A stretch of 64,000 nt of DNA from Peribacillus folii (GCF_030271255.1 NZ_JASJOM010000002.1:62001-126000), one strand, 5' to 3'. Shown: positions 37,656 to 47,098, counted from the stretch's first letter. Program-made: numbers and translations. Notes: a model not told the origin generated them from the letters alone.

Positions 37656-38387
37656 ATGAACACGAAGATTTCGTCTACTGTGCAGCGTGCCATTAAAATT
37701 ATCAATCATTTAAATGAGACACCAGGTCCACAAGGAATTAAAGATATTAGTGAAAAACTTGACATTTCCCCTCCTATCACACATCGCATGTTAACTACGC
37801 TGAAGTTGGAAGGTTTGGTCTTCCAAGACTCAGTTTCTAAAAAATATTCTCTTGGAACCGTTTTTATCGACTATGCTAATAAAATAATTACTGATATACC
37901 TTTTATCTCTTTAATTGATTCCCAATTAATTGATCTTAGAGATGAAACTCAGGAAACGGTAGGATTTTATATGTTAACAAGCATGATCAGGATGTGTGTG
38001 ATTGAACATGTAAGTAACCAGGAAATAAGCAGGAAAGCTGGAGTCGGTAATAGGATACCGCTACATCTTGGATCAAGCGGAAGAGTAATCTTGGCTTTCC
38101 TAAATGGAGATCTACAGGCACAAGTATTAAACATTCTGCCTGAAGAAGAAAGAAATTCACTTCAAAAAAAACTAAAGACGATTGAGAATATCGGTTACTC
38201 GATAAATGAGGAGGAACTCACGAAGAATGTGGCTGCGCTATCAGCTCCTATCTTTGGGGCAAAAGGAAAAGTCATAGGAGCCATTTCCGTTTCCGGGCCA
38301 GTCTTTCGTTGGAACAAAGAAACGATGGAACAGTATATCCCTATATTATTAAAAACGACCGAAAACATTTCAAAATCATTATATTAA
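37656..38387 (+). CDS. IclR family transcriptional regulator
   Basis: Protein of 243 residues. N-terminal winged helix-turn-helix (about 5-65; IKDISEKLDISPPITHRML) and C-terminal IclR effector-binding domain (about 80-243; GVGNRIPLHLGSSGRVILAF, SAPIFGAKGKVIGAISVSG). Divergent from the acyl-CoA cluster across a 400-bp AT-rich region holding the palindrome at 37298-37311, so it most likely controls that cluster in response to a pathway acid or CoA ester. CGGAGG precedes the ATG. Confidence 0.92.
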   Translation: MNTKISSTVQRAIKIINHLNETPGPQGIKDISEKLDISPPITHRMLTTLKLEGLVFQDSVSKKYSLGTVFIDYANKIITDIPFISLIDSQLIDLRDETQETVGFYMLTSMIRMCVIEHVSNQEISRKAGVGNRIPLHLGSSGRVILAFLNGDLQAQVLNILPEEERNSLQKKLKTIENIGYSINEEELTKNVAALSAPIFGAKGKVIGAISVSGPVFRWNKETMEQYIPILLKTTENISKSLY

Positions 38388-38518
38388 TTCAAGATTTTGG
38401 AACATATAGAACACTTAAAAACAACCCTTTTTTATAGTTTAAAAAACATTCCACAAAAAAACGTAAGTCAAACAATAAGAAATACTTCTAAGAAGCCTTG
38501 AGTACTACAGTTTGTAGC

Positions 38519-38557
38519 CAAAAAGGGGGTCGGGATGATAAAATTCCGAACCCCTTT
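38519..38557 (+). terminator. Terminator-like hairpin after the IclR gene
   Basis: AAAAGGGGG...CCCCTTTT stem with one mismatch and one GT pair and an about 10-base loop. It is T-rich on both strands and could also serve the flotillin remnant on the minus strand. Confidence 0.6.
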
Positions 38558-38575
38558 TGAAATTCTCCAGTGTTT

Positions 38576-38714
38576 TTATCCATATTGCTGTGCGGGCTTG
38601 CCACTTTGTTTGACGTATTCCGGCAGAAATTTCAAAATCATGTCAATGACGGCAGCCTGACAGAAATGATCAAAAGCTTCGGCCATCTTCTGTTTGGCCT
38701 CGGCTACCCTTTGA
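38576..38714 (-). pseudogene. Fragment of a second flotillin gene
   Basis: The minus-strand translation VAEAKQKMAEAFDHF ... QAAVIDMILKFLPEYVKQ closely matches part of the C-terminal third of the FloT protein encoded at 50642-52177 (VAEAEAKQKIAEAFEQF, QAAVMDMILKMLPEYAKQ). It has one codon-pair deletion and a premature end (SGKPAQQYG, stop). The rest of the gene is absent. It is a diverged relic and not a recent copy. The remaining bases up to 38861 hold nothing recognisable. Confidence 0.75.
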
Positions 38715-38861
38715 ATCTTTTGAGAAGACAAATGCTGTTATAGCTTCGTTAGTAAACCTTCATTCCAAGAAAAAAAGCAGTGTATTCATTTCCTCGATTT
38801 ATGACGATAGAACTGGTCATGAAAACATTCCATAAGGCACCCCTATCATAAAGCCCTTGGA

Positions 38862-38891
38862 GGTATAATAAAGAATTTTTAACCCATAATA
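38862..38891 (+). promoter_or_regulatory. Candidate sigma-G promoter of the ger operon
   Basis: -35-like GGTATA (38862-38867), 17-bp spacer, -10 CATAATA (38885-38891), which fits the forespore sigma-G consensus in the -10 and five of six -35 positions. Germinant receptor operons are known sigma-G targets. Confidence 0.55.
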
Positions 38892-38922
38892 TGCTTAATG
38901 TAGCATATGAGGTGTGGCAATA

Positions 38923-40413
38923 ATGAAAAAATCATTTAATAAAAGAGGAAATTCTTCATTGGATAACGTAAGCGATGCAATTACACAACTAGAAAAATCA
39001 AAGGATTTTACTCGTTTATTGATACCTAGTGAACACCATACCGGACTTTGTGTATCTTATTTTAATACTCTAATCGATATTGAAATATTACGTAGAGATA
39101 TCTTGCCTTATATAAATAAAACTTCCAATACACTTGAAGGTGTGATACATGATCTTCCATTAGAAAGTATGATTTTTACCGATACCCCCTCCGAGGTACA
39201 GGACCATTTACTAATTGGGTATATTAGCATCATGTTAGCTGATCTGAATCATAAAGCCGTTTTAATTAAAGCAGCTTCCAAAGAGAATAAGGAATTTGCT
39301 CTTCCAGAAGTTGAATATAGTATTGTTGGCCCGAAAGAAGCTCTCGTGGAATCATTGGATACAAACCTCCATTTAATTAGGAAGAGATTACCCATTCCAG
39401 AGCTCACGATCGAGGAATTGTCGGTGGGTTCGCTTTCAAAGACAAGGGTGGCCATTCTTTCTATTGAAGGGATTACCAACAAAGAGAATGTCCAGACTAC
39501 TAAGCAGCGAATAATGGATATTCATTTCAATCAGATCATTGACATTTCCTATATCGCTCAAATGATTGGCGACAATAAACTGACTCCTTTCCCCCTATAC
39601 GTTGATACAGAACGGCCAGATCGGTTGGCTGCCTCCCTCGCAGAGGGAAAGGTAGTCGTTGTCGCCGAGGGTTCTCCGCATGGATTGATCGGTCCTTCGA
39701 CGCTAATAGAGCAATTCTCTGCCTTTGATGATTATTTTCTTAATTGGGTCATAGCGTCTTTTTTCCGTTTCCTAAGATTCTTTGGGGCGTTACTTTCCAT
39801 ACTGATCACCCCGCTTTATGTAGCCATTTTAACGTATCATTATGAATTAATCCCTAAAGATCTAATAAATACGCTTGTAATTTCGAGAAGCGAGGTGCCT
39901 TTCCCTCCTATTTTAGAGGCTTTAATCCTGGAATTGGTCATTGAATTACTTCGTGAAGCGGGAGCTAGACTGCCCACCAAAGTCGGTCAAACCATTGGAA
40001 TCGTCGGTGGTATTGTCATTGGGACCGCATCAGTGGAAGCTGGGTTAACGAGTAATGTTTTATTGATTATCGTGGCGCTTTCAGCTCTTGCTTCTTTTAC
40101 ATCGCCAGTCTTTCAATTAGGAAGTGCAATCCGACTGATTCGGTTTCCGTTTATTTTGATGGCCAGTTATATAGGATTGATTGGGGTTGCCATTAGCTTT
40201 TTTTTCCTGCTTGTTCATTTACTTAGGTTAAAATCTCTTGGCCGTCCATTTATCGAGCCTTTATTTCCACTGCGCCTTTCGGATTGGAAAGATGCTCTCG
40301 TTCGTTTGCCATTTTCCTTTCAAGCAAAACGACCTGTCGAAGTTCAATCTGAAAATCTCATGCGTTTTGATGAAAAAATGGCGTCTGATAAAAATCCTGT
40401 GAAGGAGGAATAA
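38923..40413 (+). CDS. GerA-family spore germinant receptor A subunit
   Basis: About 496 residues. The N-terminal soluble domain (1-240; LEGVIHDLPLESMIF, RIMDIHFNQIIDISYIAQMI, PLYVDTERPDRLAASLAEGK with the family motif VVVAEGSP) is followed by several membrane segments with ALILELVIELLREAGARLP, the GerA signature. It forms the A subunit (oligomeric ion channel) of a nutrient germinant receptor in the spore inner membrane. The ATG at 38923 lies 10 bases from GAGG. First gene of gerA-gerB-gerC here. Confidence 0.93.
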   Translation: MKKSFNKRGNSSLDNVSDAITQLEKSKDFTRLLIPSEHHTGLCVSYFNTLIDIEILRRDILPYINKTSNTLEGVIHDLPLESMIFTDTPSEVQDHLLIGYISIMLADLNHKAVLIKAASKENKEFALPEVEYSIVGPKEALVESLDTNLHLIRKRLPIPELTIEELSVGSLSKTRVAILSIEGITNKENVQTTKQRIMDIHFNQIIDISYIAQMIGDNKLTPFPLYVDTERPDRLAASLAEGKVVVVAEGSPHGLIGPSTLIEQFSAFDDYFLNWVIASFFRFLRFFGALLSILITPLYVAILTYHYELIPKDLINTLVISRSEVPFPPILEALILELVIELLREAGARLPTKVGQTIGIVGGIVIGTASVEAGLTSNVLLIIVALSALASFTSPVFQLGSAIRLIRFPFILMASYIGLIGVAISFFFLLVHLLRLKSLGRPFIEPLFPLRLSDWKDALVRLPFSFQAKRPVEVQSENLMRFDEKMASDKNPVKEE

Positions 40414-40421
40414 GCTGGTTT

Positions 40422-41522
40422 ATGGTTAACAAAAGTGAACGTATTCCTCCGTATTTTGTTTTCTTCCTAGTTGTGAAAGTGCAGACAGGAACTGGGGTGC
40501 TGGGTTTTCAAAGGTTAATCATGCATAGCGCAGGGAATGATGCTTGGATTGCTGTAATATTTGGGGGAATTGTTTGTTTACTTCCAATTTGGTGTATGTT
40601 CAACATACTGCATTCGCATGAAAAGGATTTAATAGGGGTGCACAAACAAATCTTCGGAAAATATATCGGCGGGATTTTAAGTATGATCTGGATCATTTTT
40701 TGGCTGATGCTCAGTATAGCGGCGTATATGACATATGCAGAAATTATTGGGACATGGCTCTTTCCTCAAATAAACATATTGCCACTCAGTATTGTATTTG
40801 CCATAGTCATTTATTATGCAGTTTCTGGCGGGTTCCGAATCATTGCAGGACTATGCTTTTTGGGAGTGATCCTCACTTCCTTCTTAATCCTGACGATTTA
40901 CTTTCCGATTGGCTATGCGCAGTTTCATAATCTTTTACCCATATGGCACCATTCCATTAAAGAAATGGCTATAGGAACGAAAGATATGTCTCTTAGCTAT
41001 CTAGGGTTTTCAACCATGTTGATGTACTACCCTTTTATTGATCCATTTAAAAAAGCAAAAAAATGGGCATACATGGGAAACCTGACCACTATGTTATTTT
41101 ATTCACTCATCATGGTCCTAACAATCGGATATTTTACAGAAGCACAAATTGAACGATATATTTGGCCCACATTGAACTTTTGGTCAAGTGTTAAAATTCC
41201 GTTTGTTGAGCGCTTTGAGTATGTAGGTATTACGATGTTAATGTTCAGTATCGTCCCAATTATTTGTCTAACAATCTGGGCCGCCATTCAAGGGACTGGC
41301 AGATTGTTTAACGTGAAATCTAAAAAAATCACTTTTTTATACCTGATCATTTTAATTGCATTTTCATTGTCTTTAAATAGCAGAGAAGAAGTGAATTCCC
41401 TCTTGAATTTCTTAGGAAATGCCGGTCTATATCTTTATTTAGTATATATACCAGCCCTATACTTCATAACATTAATCATGTCAAAAAGAACGAAGAAGGG
41501 AAGGGATTTTCATGAGAATTAA
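40422..41522 (+). CDS. GerB-family germinant receptor permease subunit
   Basis: About 366 residues with ten hydrophobic segments and the amino-acid-permease-like fold of GerAB proteins (KVQTGTGVLGFQRLIMHSAGN, SLSYLGFSTMLMYYPFIDP). The B subunit holds the germinant-binding site in characterised receptors; which nutrient is sensed cannot be read from sequence. GGAGG lies upstream and the gene overlaps the next by 11 bases. Confidence 0.92.
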   Translation: MVNKSERIPPYFVFFLVVKVQTGTGVLGFQRLIMHSAGNDAWIAVIFGGIVCLLPIWCMFNILHSHEKDLIGVHKQIFGKYIGGILSMIWIIFWLMLSIAAYMTYAEIIGTWLFPQINILPLSIVFAIVIYYAVSGGFRIIAGLCFLGVILTSFLILTIYFPIGYAQFHNLLPIWHHSIKEMAIGTKDMSLSYLGFSTMLMYYPFIDPFKKAKKWAYMGNLTTMLFYSLIMVLTIGYFTEAQIERYIWPTLNFWSSVKIPFVERFEYVGITMLMFSIVPIICLTIWAAIQGTGRLFNVKSKKITFLYLIILIAFSLSLNSREEVNSLLNFLGNAGLYLYLVYIPALYFITLIMSKRTKKGRDFHEN

Positions 41523-42603
41523 AAACTCCCTGGTCTTAATCATCATGCTTGTCCTTCTTAGTGGCTGTATGGGAGTTCAGACCAAAGTGCTGGACGAAAT
41601 AAATATGGTATCTGCAGTTAGCTATGATTCCGATAAGGATTTAGGCAAAAGAGGCTTTAAGGCTACTGCCGTTACCCCGTATTACTTGCCTGATAAAACG
41701 GTTAAAACGGTATCTTTTTCGGCAAATTCCAATTTAAGCAAGGAAACCCGGGACAAAACCAATTTACAGTCTGATAAACCGATTTTTAGCGGAAAACTGA
41801 AAGTGGCGATATTTAGCAAGGAAATGGCTAAACAACATTTATTCCCACTAACAGATACCTTCCTACGAGACCCTTCGATTGGAGGATCTTTAATTCTGGC
41901 TGTTGCAGACAAAAATGCAAGCGACATAATCACAACAAAACCCGAAGGAATAGAAAATGAGGATGTTGGCAGCTATCTTGCTAAAGAAATCAATCACAAT
42001 ATTAAAGCTGGTTTACTTCCCAAAACGAACCTTCATGTATTCACTTATGCTTATTACGCTGAAGGAGCTGACACTTTCTTACCGGTCGTCGACCTGAAAA
42101 TGGGTAAGCCGTATGTTAAAGGCATAGCCTTGTTTAACGAAGATAAATATGTATACCAAACAAAAGGAATTGAAAGCATCCTCTTTAAAATGTTGCTTGA
42201 GCATACGAGCAAATTAGGGTATGCAGCAAAACTTGATGGCGATTTGGTTTCCATACATAACATCCGTTCCAAGCGATCGTATACGATAAAGAAGCCAATG
42301 ACATCAGAGCCTATCACCATCCATTTAAAGGTCATTGCGTTTTTAAGAGAGTATTCCAATCCTCATCCCTCAAAAAATTTTACTAAAAAAATTGAAAAGC
42401 AGCTGGAACAGGATATAGAGAAAAAAGGAGAAAAACTAATAAAAAAGCTGCAAGACCTTGATATTGATTCTCTTGGTATTGGAGACCAAGTACGAACAAG
42501 AACGAGAAACTGGGACAAGAAAGCGTGGGAAAAGATGTACCATACAATCCCTATTCGCGTGAAAGCAAATGTGAAAATAGAAGAAAGCGGTGTAATTGAA
42601 TAA
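41512..42603 (+). CDS. GerC-family germinant receptor lipoprotein
   Basis: About 363 residues. Lipoprotein signal with lipobox LLSGC (Cys19), then the three-domain GerAC ectodomain (DEINMVSAVSYD, ISGKLKV-like FSGKLKVAIFSKEMA, C-terminal helices HPSKNFTKKIEKQLEQDIEK). It should be anchored to the outer face of the spore inner membrane. Overlap with the gerB gene suggests coupling. Length is normal. Confidence 0.92.
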   Translation: MRIKNSLVLIIMLVLLSGCMGVQTKVLDEINMVSAVSYDSDKDLGKRGFKATAVTPYYLPDKTVKTVSFSANSNLSKETRDKTNLQSDKPIFSGKLKVAIFSKEMAKQHLFPLTDTFLRDPSIGGSLILAVADKNASDIITTKPEGIENEDVGSYLAKEINHNIKAGLLPKTNLHVFTYAYYAEGADTFLPVVDLKMGKPYVKGIALFNEDKYVYQTKGIESILFKMLLEHTSKLGYAAKLDGDLVSIHNIRSKRSYTIKKPMTSEPITIHLKVIAFLREYSNPHPSKNFTKKIEKQLEQDIEKKGEKLIKKLQDLDIDSLGIGDQVRTRTRNWDKKAWEKMYHTIPIRVKANVKIEESGVIE

Positions 42604-43006
42604 TGACAATACACGCATTGGCTTTTGCTACGCCTGGGATTCAACTGAATTGCTTTTGAAAAAGGTTATGAAATGTGTACTTTTTTAACTTTGTTCCACA
42701 ATTGGGCCATATTGTTGAATAACACCTAGATATCTAGGAAGGAGTTTAGGTGAGTTTGTGAACCTTTGTACTTAAAGTAACTGAGCATATTAGCTTAATA
42801 AGAATTATCCATATAATATCCAATATGTTAACATTATGTTATTTAAATTCTGAATAAGGTTTGAGAAGAGGGGGTACTAATGTTAGGCGGGATCTATATT
42901 AGTTCATCTTATTGTCATATGGCTATAGTTTTAATCACTGTATATTTATTTGTCAATGTCAAAGATTTTTAAAAAATAAATTATTTTTTTCCCCGTTCAG
43001 AAGTAA
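42604..43006. other. Intergenic region with a dyad
   Basis: About 400 bp with no gene seen. It contains the inverted repeat TTCCACAAT (42694-42702) with ATTGTTGAA (42711-42719), centre TGGGCCAT. Confidence 0.5.
42694..42719. repeat. GGGC-centred dyad, copy 1
   Basis: TTCCACAAT and ATTGTTGAA pair at 8 of 9 positions around TGGGCCAT. A similar structure is at 47287-47312. Confidence 0.5.
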
Positions 43007-44306
43007 TCAATATTTCTTTTCATTCACAAAAATAGCAACCACCAGTATAGAAGCGAGTGTAAATAACGTCATTAACCAGATTTTAATAGAAAAATCATTA
43101 GTAGCCGAGACAATTAAAGATAAGCCGATTGGCCCACCAATTTGATGCATGGTATTTGTAATGCCGCTCGCAATACCAGCCAGTTCAGTTGGCGCTTCAT
43201 GAACGCCTGCTGAGGTGACCGGTGCTAAAATCAGTCCTTGCCCCAAACCCAGTATTACCATAGGAATGGGAATAGTACGCCAATAACCATTGGCTGGGTT
43301 AGAGAAAGCAAGTAAATTAGCCCAGCCACTAATATTATCTCACCAACAAGTAAAACTTTACTATTTCCAAATTTAGCGGTTAATCGTGGTAATTGCATGG
43401 CTATGATAAAATTGACGATAGTCAGAGGTAAAAATGCCAGACCCGATTGTAAGGCCGAAAAGTCATATTGACTCTGCATCATTTGCGGTAAAAAGAACCA
43501 AAATGGCAACATTGCCATGATAAATAAAAGCCGTGCGGCATATGCGCCGGATCGTATCTTATTTTTAAAGAGTGATAATGGCAAAATGGGATATGGAACG
43601 TTTCGTTCCCAGAAAATGAATAAGCCTAAGATAAACATACCGGCGATGACGAATATACTTTTGCTTTCGGTAAATCCATATATGATACCAATTAATCCTA
43701 TGATTGATAATAAACTACCTAGATAATCAATTTTTTCTTTTCGTCGTTCTGAATTTTATATGTACCTTAATGTTAAGAAAAACAGAAGAAGAGTGAATGG
43801 TATATTTATCAGGAAACCAGCTCGCCAAGAAATCAAGCTAGTCAACGCACCGCCAACTAATAAACCGACACTTGAACCAATTCCTGCTGTTGCGCCATAA
43901 TAAGAAATTGCACGCTGTCTCATATTGTTCTGATACGCATCCAAGATTAATGCGAGGGTTGTAGGTGCAATAATCGAGCTGCCAATCCCTTGAATCGCAC
44001 GCATGCAATCACCATCTCAGCTGTTGTTGATAGACCAATGATTAGTGAACTGATCCCAAAAATGAATAGCCCAAACAAAAAAATACGTTTTCTTCCCAGC
44101 AAATCAGAAAGCCGTCCACTTAGAAGTAAGCAGCCTCCGAACGTGAGCGTATACGCACTTGATACCCATGAAAGTGCTGCGGCAGATAAGCCCAGGCTTT
44201 CTCCTATCTGTACTGAACTGGTAAAAATGATCGAGTTATCCATTAATATCAAAAAGTAGGATAGTAATGTGATTGGTAAGATGATTCCAAATTTTTCTTT
44301 ATTCAA
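43007..44306 (-). pseudogene. DHA2-type (EmrB/QacA) MFS transporter with three lesions
   Basis: The pieces in order give one complete 14-TM drug-efflux type protein, from MNKEKFGIILPITLLSYFLI to a C-terminal FVNEKKY. Motifs include SGRLSDLLGRKRIF and AIQGIGSSIIAPTT. The frame shifts near 44000, an in-frame TAA at 43756-43758 follows LTLRYI (continuing NSERRKEKIDYL), and a second frameshift lies near 43295 before TIPIPMVILGLGQG. Several independent mutations mean the gene has been dead for some time. No regulator is adjacent on this side. Confidence 0.85.
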
Positions 44307-44330
44307 CTTTTCTAACTTCTTTCTATTTCT

Positions 44331-44938
44331 TTAATTGTTTAATCTTTCTAGCCAAGTCTCTATTTCCTTTGATACCTCAGCTTTATTTTTACCTTTAATT
44401 GCAAGCATGATACCGTTAGTTTCTTCTCCGCCCTGTACAGTATATCCTTCTAGAACTTTCGCTCCTTTAGCACCAGCATTTATCTTCTAAAGGTTGAACC
44501 AGGACCGTAACCGCCATTCGTGTTAAATGGAATCACCGTTTTCTTCTCAAAATTATAACTATTTAAAAATGAAACTACCGCTTGAGGCAAAGCCATGTTC
44601 CATGTGGGAGCTCCGATAAAAATACGATCATAGTTCTCAAAATTAGTAATGATTGTTTTTAATTCTGGTAGGGTAGCGCTCTCTTGTTCTTGCGCATTTT
44701 GTTCTACTTCCATTCTGTAATCCGTTGGTCTTGACTCTTTTGTTTCAATTTGTACGAGATCTCCACCAACTTTTTCTTGGATAAGTTCAGCAACTGCCTT
44801 AGTTATCCCCGTCCTTGAATAATAAACAATCAATGTTTTTGAATTTTTTATGGTTGCTCCTTCCTTTTCATTCTGATTTATTATTTTTGGTAGTACAATG
44901 AAAACAAAGATAATGACGCATATAACTGTTATTAGCAA
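44331..44938 (-). pseudogene. Membrane-anchored flavodoxin with a C-terminal frameshift
   Basis: An N-terminal hydrophobic anchor (LLITVICVIIFVFIVLP) is followed by a flavodoxin domain with phosphate loop YYSRTGITKAVAE and the FMN-binding GAPTWNMALPQAV. The frame breaks near 44485 after GGYGPGSTF. The remaining tail continues in another frame (INAGAKGAKVLEGYTVQGGE ... VSKEIETWLERLNN) to a stop at 44331-44333. One 1-2 base indel accounts for it. The start is uncertain (TTG at 44938). Confidence 0.75.
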
Positions 44939-44998
44939 GAAAATAGCATTCTTCTTAATTATCTAAATCTCCACCTTTGCACTGTGCTTTTCCTCCAT

Positions 44999-45041
44999 AA
45001 AAAGGCTGTGACATAGTACAGATAATGGATTATGTCGCAGT
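44999..45041 (-). terminator. Terminator of the aldo-keto reductase/NAD(P)-binding operon
   Basis: Stem GCTGTGACATA (45005-45015) with TATGTCGCAGT (45031-45041) including wobble pairs, followed on the minus strand by five T. Confidence 0.7.
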
Positions 45042-45088
45042 TTCTGCTATTCATTCTGCTGATTGATTTACATCATACACCGCTTAAA

Positions 45089-45711
45089 TCAATAAAAGTC
45101 AGGTTTTGATTTATTTTCTGAGCCAGGTTCCCATAAGCCGATACTTGCTCGGATATCGTTTCGTTTGCATGTAATATTATCAATAACAAATTGAGCAATT
45201 GCTTGTCTAGTAATTTTGCGCCTAAAAATGGTTCTCCTTTTTGGCTTGCGACATAATCCTTTCGTTTGCCATTATATAACCAAGTCATCCGCATATAAGT
45301 GTAATCTAAATCACTTGCTTCAAGTGATTCTCCCCCACGCTTATGAGCAATCGATCCGCCCATCATTCGACTATTCCATGTGGCAAAAGGTTCCGCAACT
45401 TAGCCGTATACACTTAATACACCTGCTTGAATGATACGCTTAACGCCAGTTTTATGCATTGCCTCAATGACTATTTATGTAATTTTTTCATTATCAAAAT
45501 TCATATAAACAATCTCTTGGTTTTGCATGGCATTCGCCAAATCTGATACATTCCCTGCATCACCAGAAATCTTTGTTACATTCGTATAGGGTAGACTAGT
45601 TGCATGACGACCAAACAATGTTAATTTCAGATCAGCTTGTTCTTGTAAAAGTGGTATCAGCACTTCTGGAATTTGACCGCCTGCACCAATGATAAGGATA
45701 TTTTTCATCAT
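45089..45711 (-). pseudogene. NAD(P)H-binding (NmrA/YwnB-like) protein with two stops and a frameshift
   Basis: It starts MMKNILIIGAGGQIPEVLIP with a Rossmann nucleotide motif. TAA at 45475-45477 is followed in frame by IVIEAMHKTGVKRIIQAGVL, a second TAA lies near 45400, and then come VAEPFATWNSRMMGGSI and SDLDYTYMRMTWLYNG. Near 45150 the frame shifts (ITRQAIAQFVIDNI) and ends SENKSKPDFY. The start overlaps the stop of the aldo-keto reductase gene (ATGATGA), so this was its operon partner. Confidence 0.8.
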
Positions 45712-46574
45712 TTTTCTGTGTCCAACATGCGATTCATGAACCATTCAACTTGTTGTGGCGCATCATGATCAAAGAAAACTGATTCTTTCATATCTAAAGC
45801 AGCTATTTTTTCAATATCTTCTTTTGAAAGTTCAAAATCAAAGATATCAATGTTTTCAGCCATTCGTTCTGGACGAACAGATTTAGCCAATGCAACAATT
45901 CCTCGTTGCATTAACCAGCGAAGCACGACTTGTCCAACAGTTTTGCCATATTGTTCTCCGATTTCTGCTAATACAGGATTTGTGAATAGATCGTGACGTC
46001 CTTCTGCAAATGGAGCCCAAGCTTCTACTTGTACATCATATTTTTCATGCCATTTTTGATCTTCAATTCTCTGATTCCAAGGGTTCACTTCAATTTGATT
46101 GATTTGAGGCTTCACTTCATTCAGCCCAACAAATTCAATCATCTTAGCTGATTTGAAATTTGAAATACCAATTGCACGCAATTTACCTGCTTTTTGCGCT
46201 GCAACCATTGCTCTCCATGCTCCATAAACATCGCCATAGGGTTGGTGAATAAGATAAAGATCAAGATAGTCTAGCCCCATAGTATCAAGTGAGTGTTCAA
46301 TCGTCTCAGTTGCTTTAGATTCCGGTGTTTGTAAAATAAACAACTTAGAGGTGACAAAAAGTTCTTCACGTGTAACAAGCCCTTCGACAATTGCTCGTTT
46401 GATACCTGCACCCGTTTCTTTTTCATTTCCATAAATAGAAGCCGTGTCGATCAAACGATATCCTGCTTTGATTGCTTGATAAACTGCTTTAGCTGTTTCA
46501 TCCAATGGAATTTGGTAAACTCCAAACCCTAATTGTGGTATTTCCACACCATTGTTTAATTTGATTGTTTGCAT
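45708..46574 (-). CDS. Aldo/keto reductase
   Basis: NADPH-dependent (alpha/beta)8-barrel reductase of 288 residues. The catalytic tetrad is visible: Asp and Tyr in LIDTASIYGNE, Lys in VTSKLF and His in LIHQPYGD. NADPH-binding IGISNF and IVALAKSVRPERM follow. It resembles Bacillus YvgN/YtbE-type glyoxal and aldehyde reductases. AGGAGG precedes the ATG. It lies directly downstream of a MerR gene and is preceded by a promoter with the 19-bp spacer typical of MerR targets, so aldehyde-inducible expression is likely. It is the only intact enzyme gene of its cluster. Confidence 0.92.
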   Translation of the reverse strand: MQTIKLNNGVEIPQLGFGVYQIPLDETAKAVYQAIKAGYRLIDTASIYGNEKETGAGIKRAIVEGLVTREELFVTSKLFILQTPESKATETIEHSLDTMGLDYLDLYLIHQPYGDVYGAWRAMVAAQKAGKLRAIGISNFKSAKMIEFVGLNEVKPQINQIEVNPWNQRIEDQKWHEKYDVQVEAWAPFAEGRHDLFTNPVLAEIGEQYGKTVGQVVLRWLMQRGIVALAKSVRPERMAENIDIFDFELSKEDIEKIAALDMKESVFFDHDAPQQVEWFMNRMLDTEK

Positions 46575-46609
46575 ATTGTTTTCCTCCTCTAACTTTGATT
46601 ACATTACCT

Positions 46610-46640
46610 ATCCTAAACCTTGGAGTTAAGTCCATGGCAA
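46610..46640 (-). promoter_or_regulatory. MerR-type promoter/operator of the aldo-keto reductase gene
   Basis: On the minus strand: -35 TTGCCA (46635-46640), 19-bp spacer TGGACTTAACTCCAAGGTT holding a near-palindrome, -10 TAGGAT (46610-46615). The over-long spacer and central dyad are the hallmark of MerR activation. Confidence 0.75.
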
Positions 46641-46656
46641 GAAAGAAGTTTTATTT

Positions 46657-47070
46657 TTATCGTTCCCACAATTTTTCGACTTTATCAGGTGCCATTTCAC
46701 CTGTCTTGAATTTTGCGATATGCTCACCATAAGTTTCAATTTTATAAACTAGTAATTCCCTCACTTCCTGCATTTCGGCTAACTTTTTATCTAGCTCCTC
46801 CAACTGATCAAATAAAATCTGTTTTTGAGCTTCTTCTACATTTTGCGTTTCTCGTAATTGGGCCAACTTAGCAAACTCAATTAAGGATTCAACCGATAAT
46901 CCGGCATTACGCAAATTTTTAGCTAAATAAATCCAATTCAAATCGTTCGTCGTATAGTCACGATATCCACTTGCATTTCGGTGAACAGGTGGGATAACAC
47001 CTACTCGTTCATAATATCGGAGTGTATCAACACTTAAATCAAATATCTCAGCTGCTTTTTTGATATTCAT
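46657..47070 (-). CDS. MerR family regulator (AdhR-like)
   Basis: Protein of 137 residues. N-terminal winged helix (MNIKKAAEIFDLSVDTLRYY, then ERVGVIPPVHRNASGYRDY), a dimerisation helix (about 75-115) and a short C-terminus without a metal-binding cysteine set. This resembles AdhR/YraB-type aldehyde-responsive MerR regulators. The ATG at 47070 has AAGGAGG just upstream, so a longer open frame to 47205 is untranslated. It probably activates its own promoter and that of the aldo-keto reductase gene. Confidence 0.9.
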   Translation of the reverse strand: MNIKKAAEIFDLSVDTLRYYERVGVIPPVHRNASGYRDYTTNDLNWIYLAKNLRNAGLSVESLIEFAKLAQLRETQNVEEAQKQILFDQLEELDKKLAEMQEVRELLVYKIETYGEHIAKFKTGEMAPDKVEKLWER

Positions 47071-47098
47071 CAAATATTCCTCCTTACTTATATAAACT

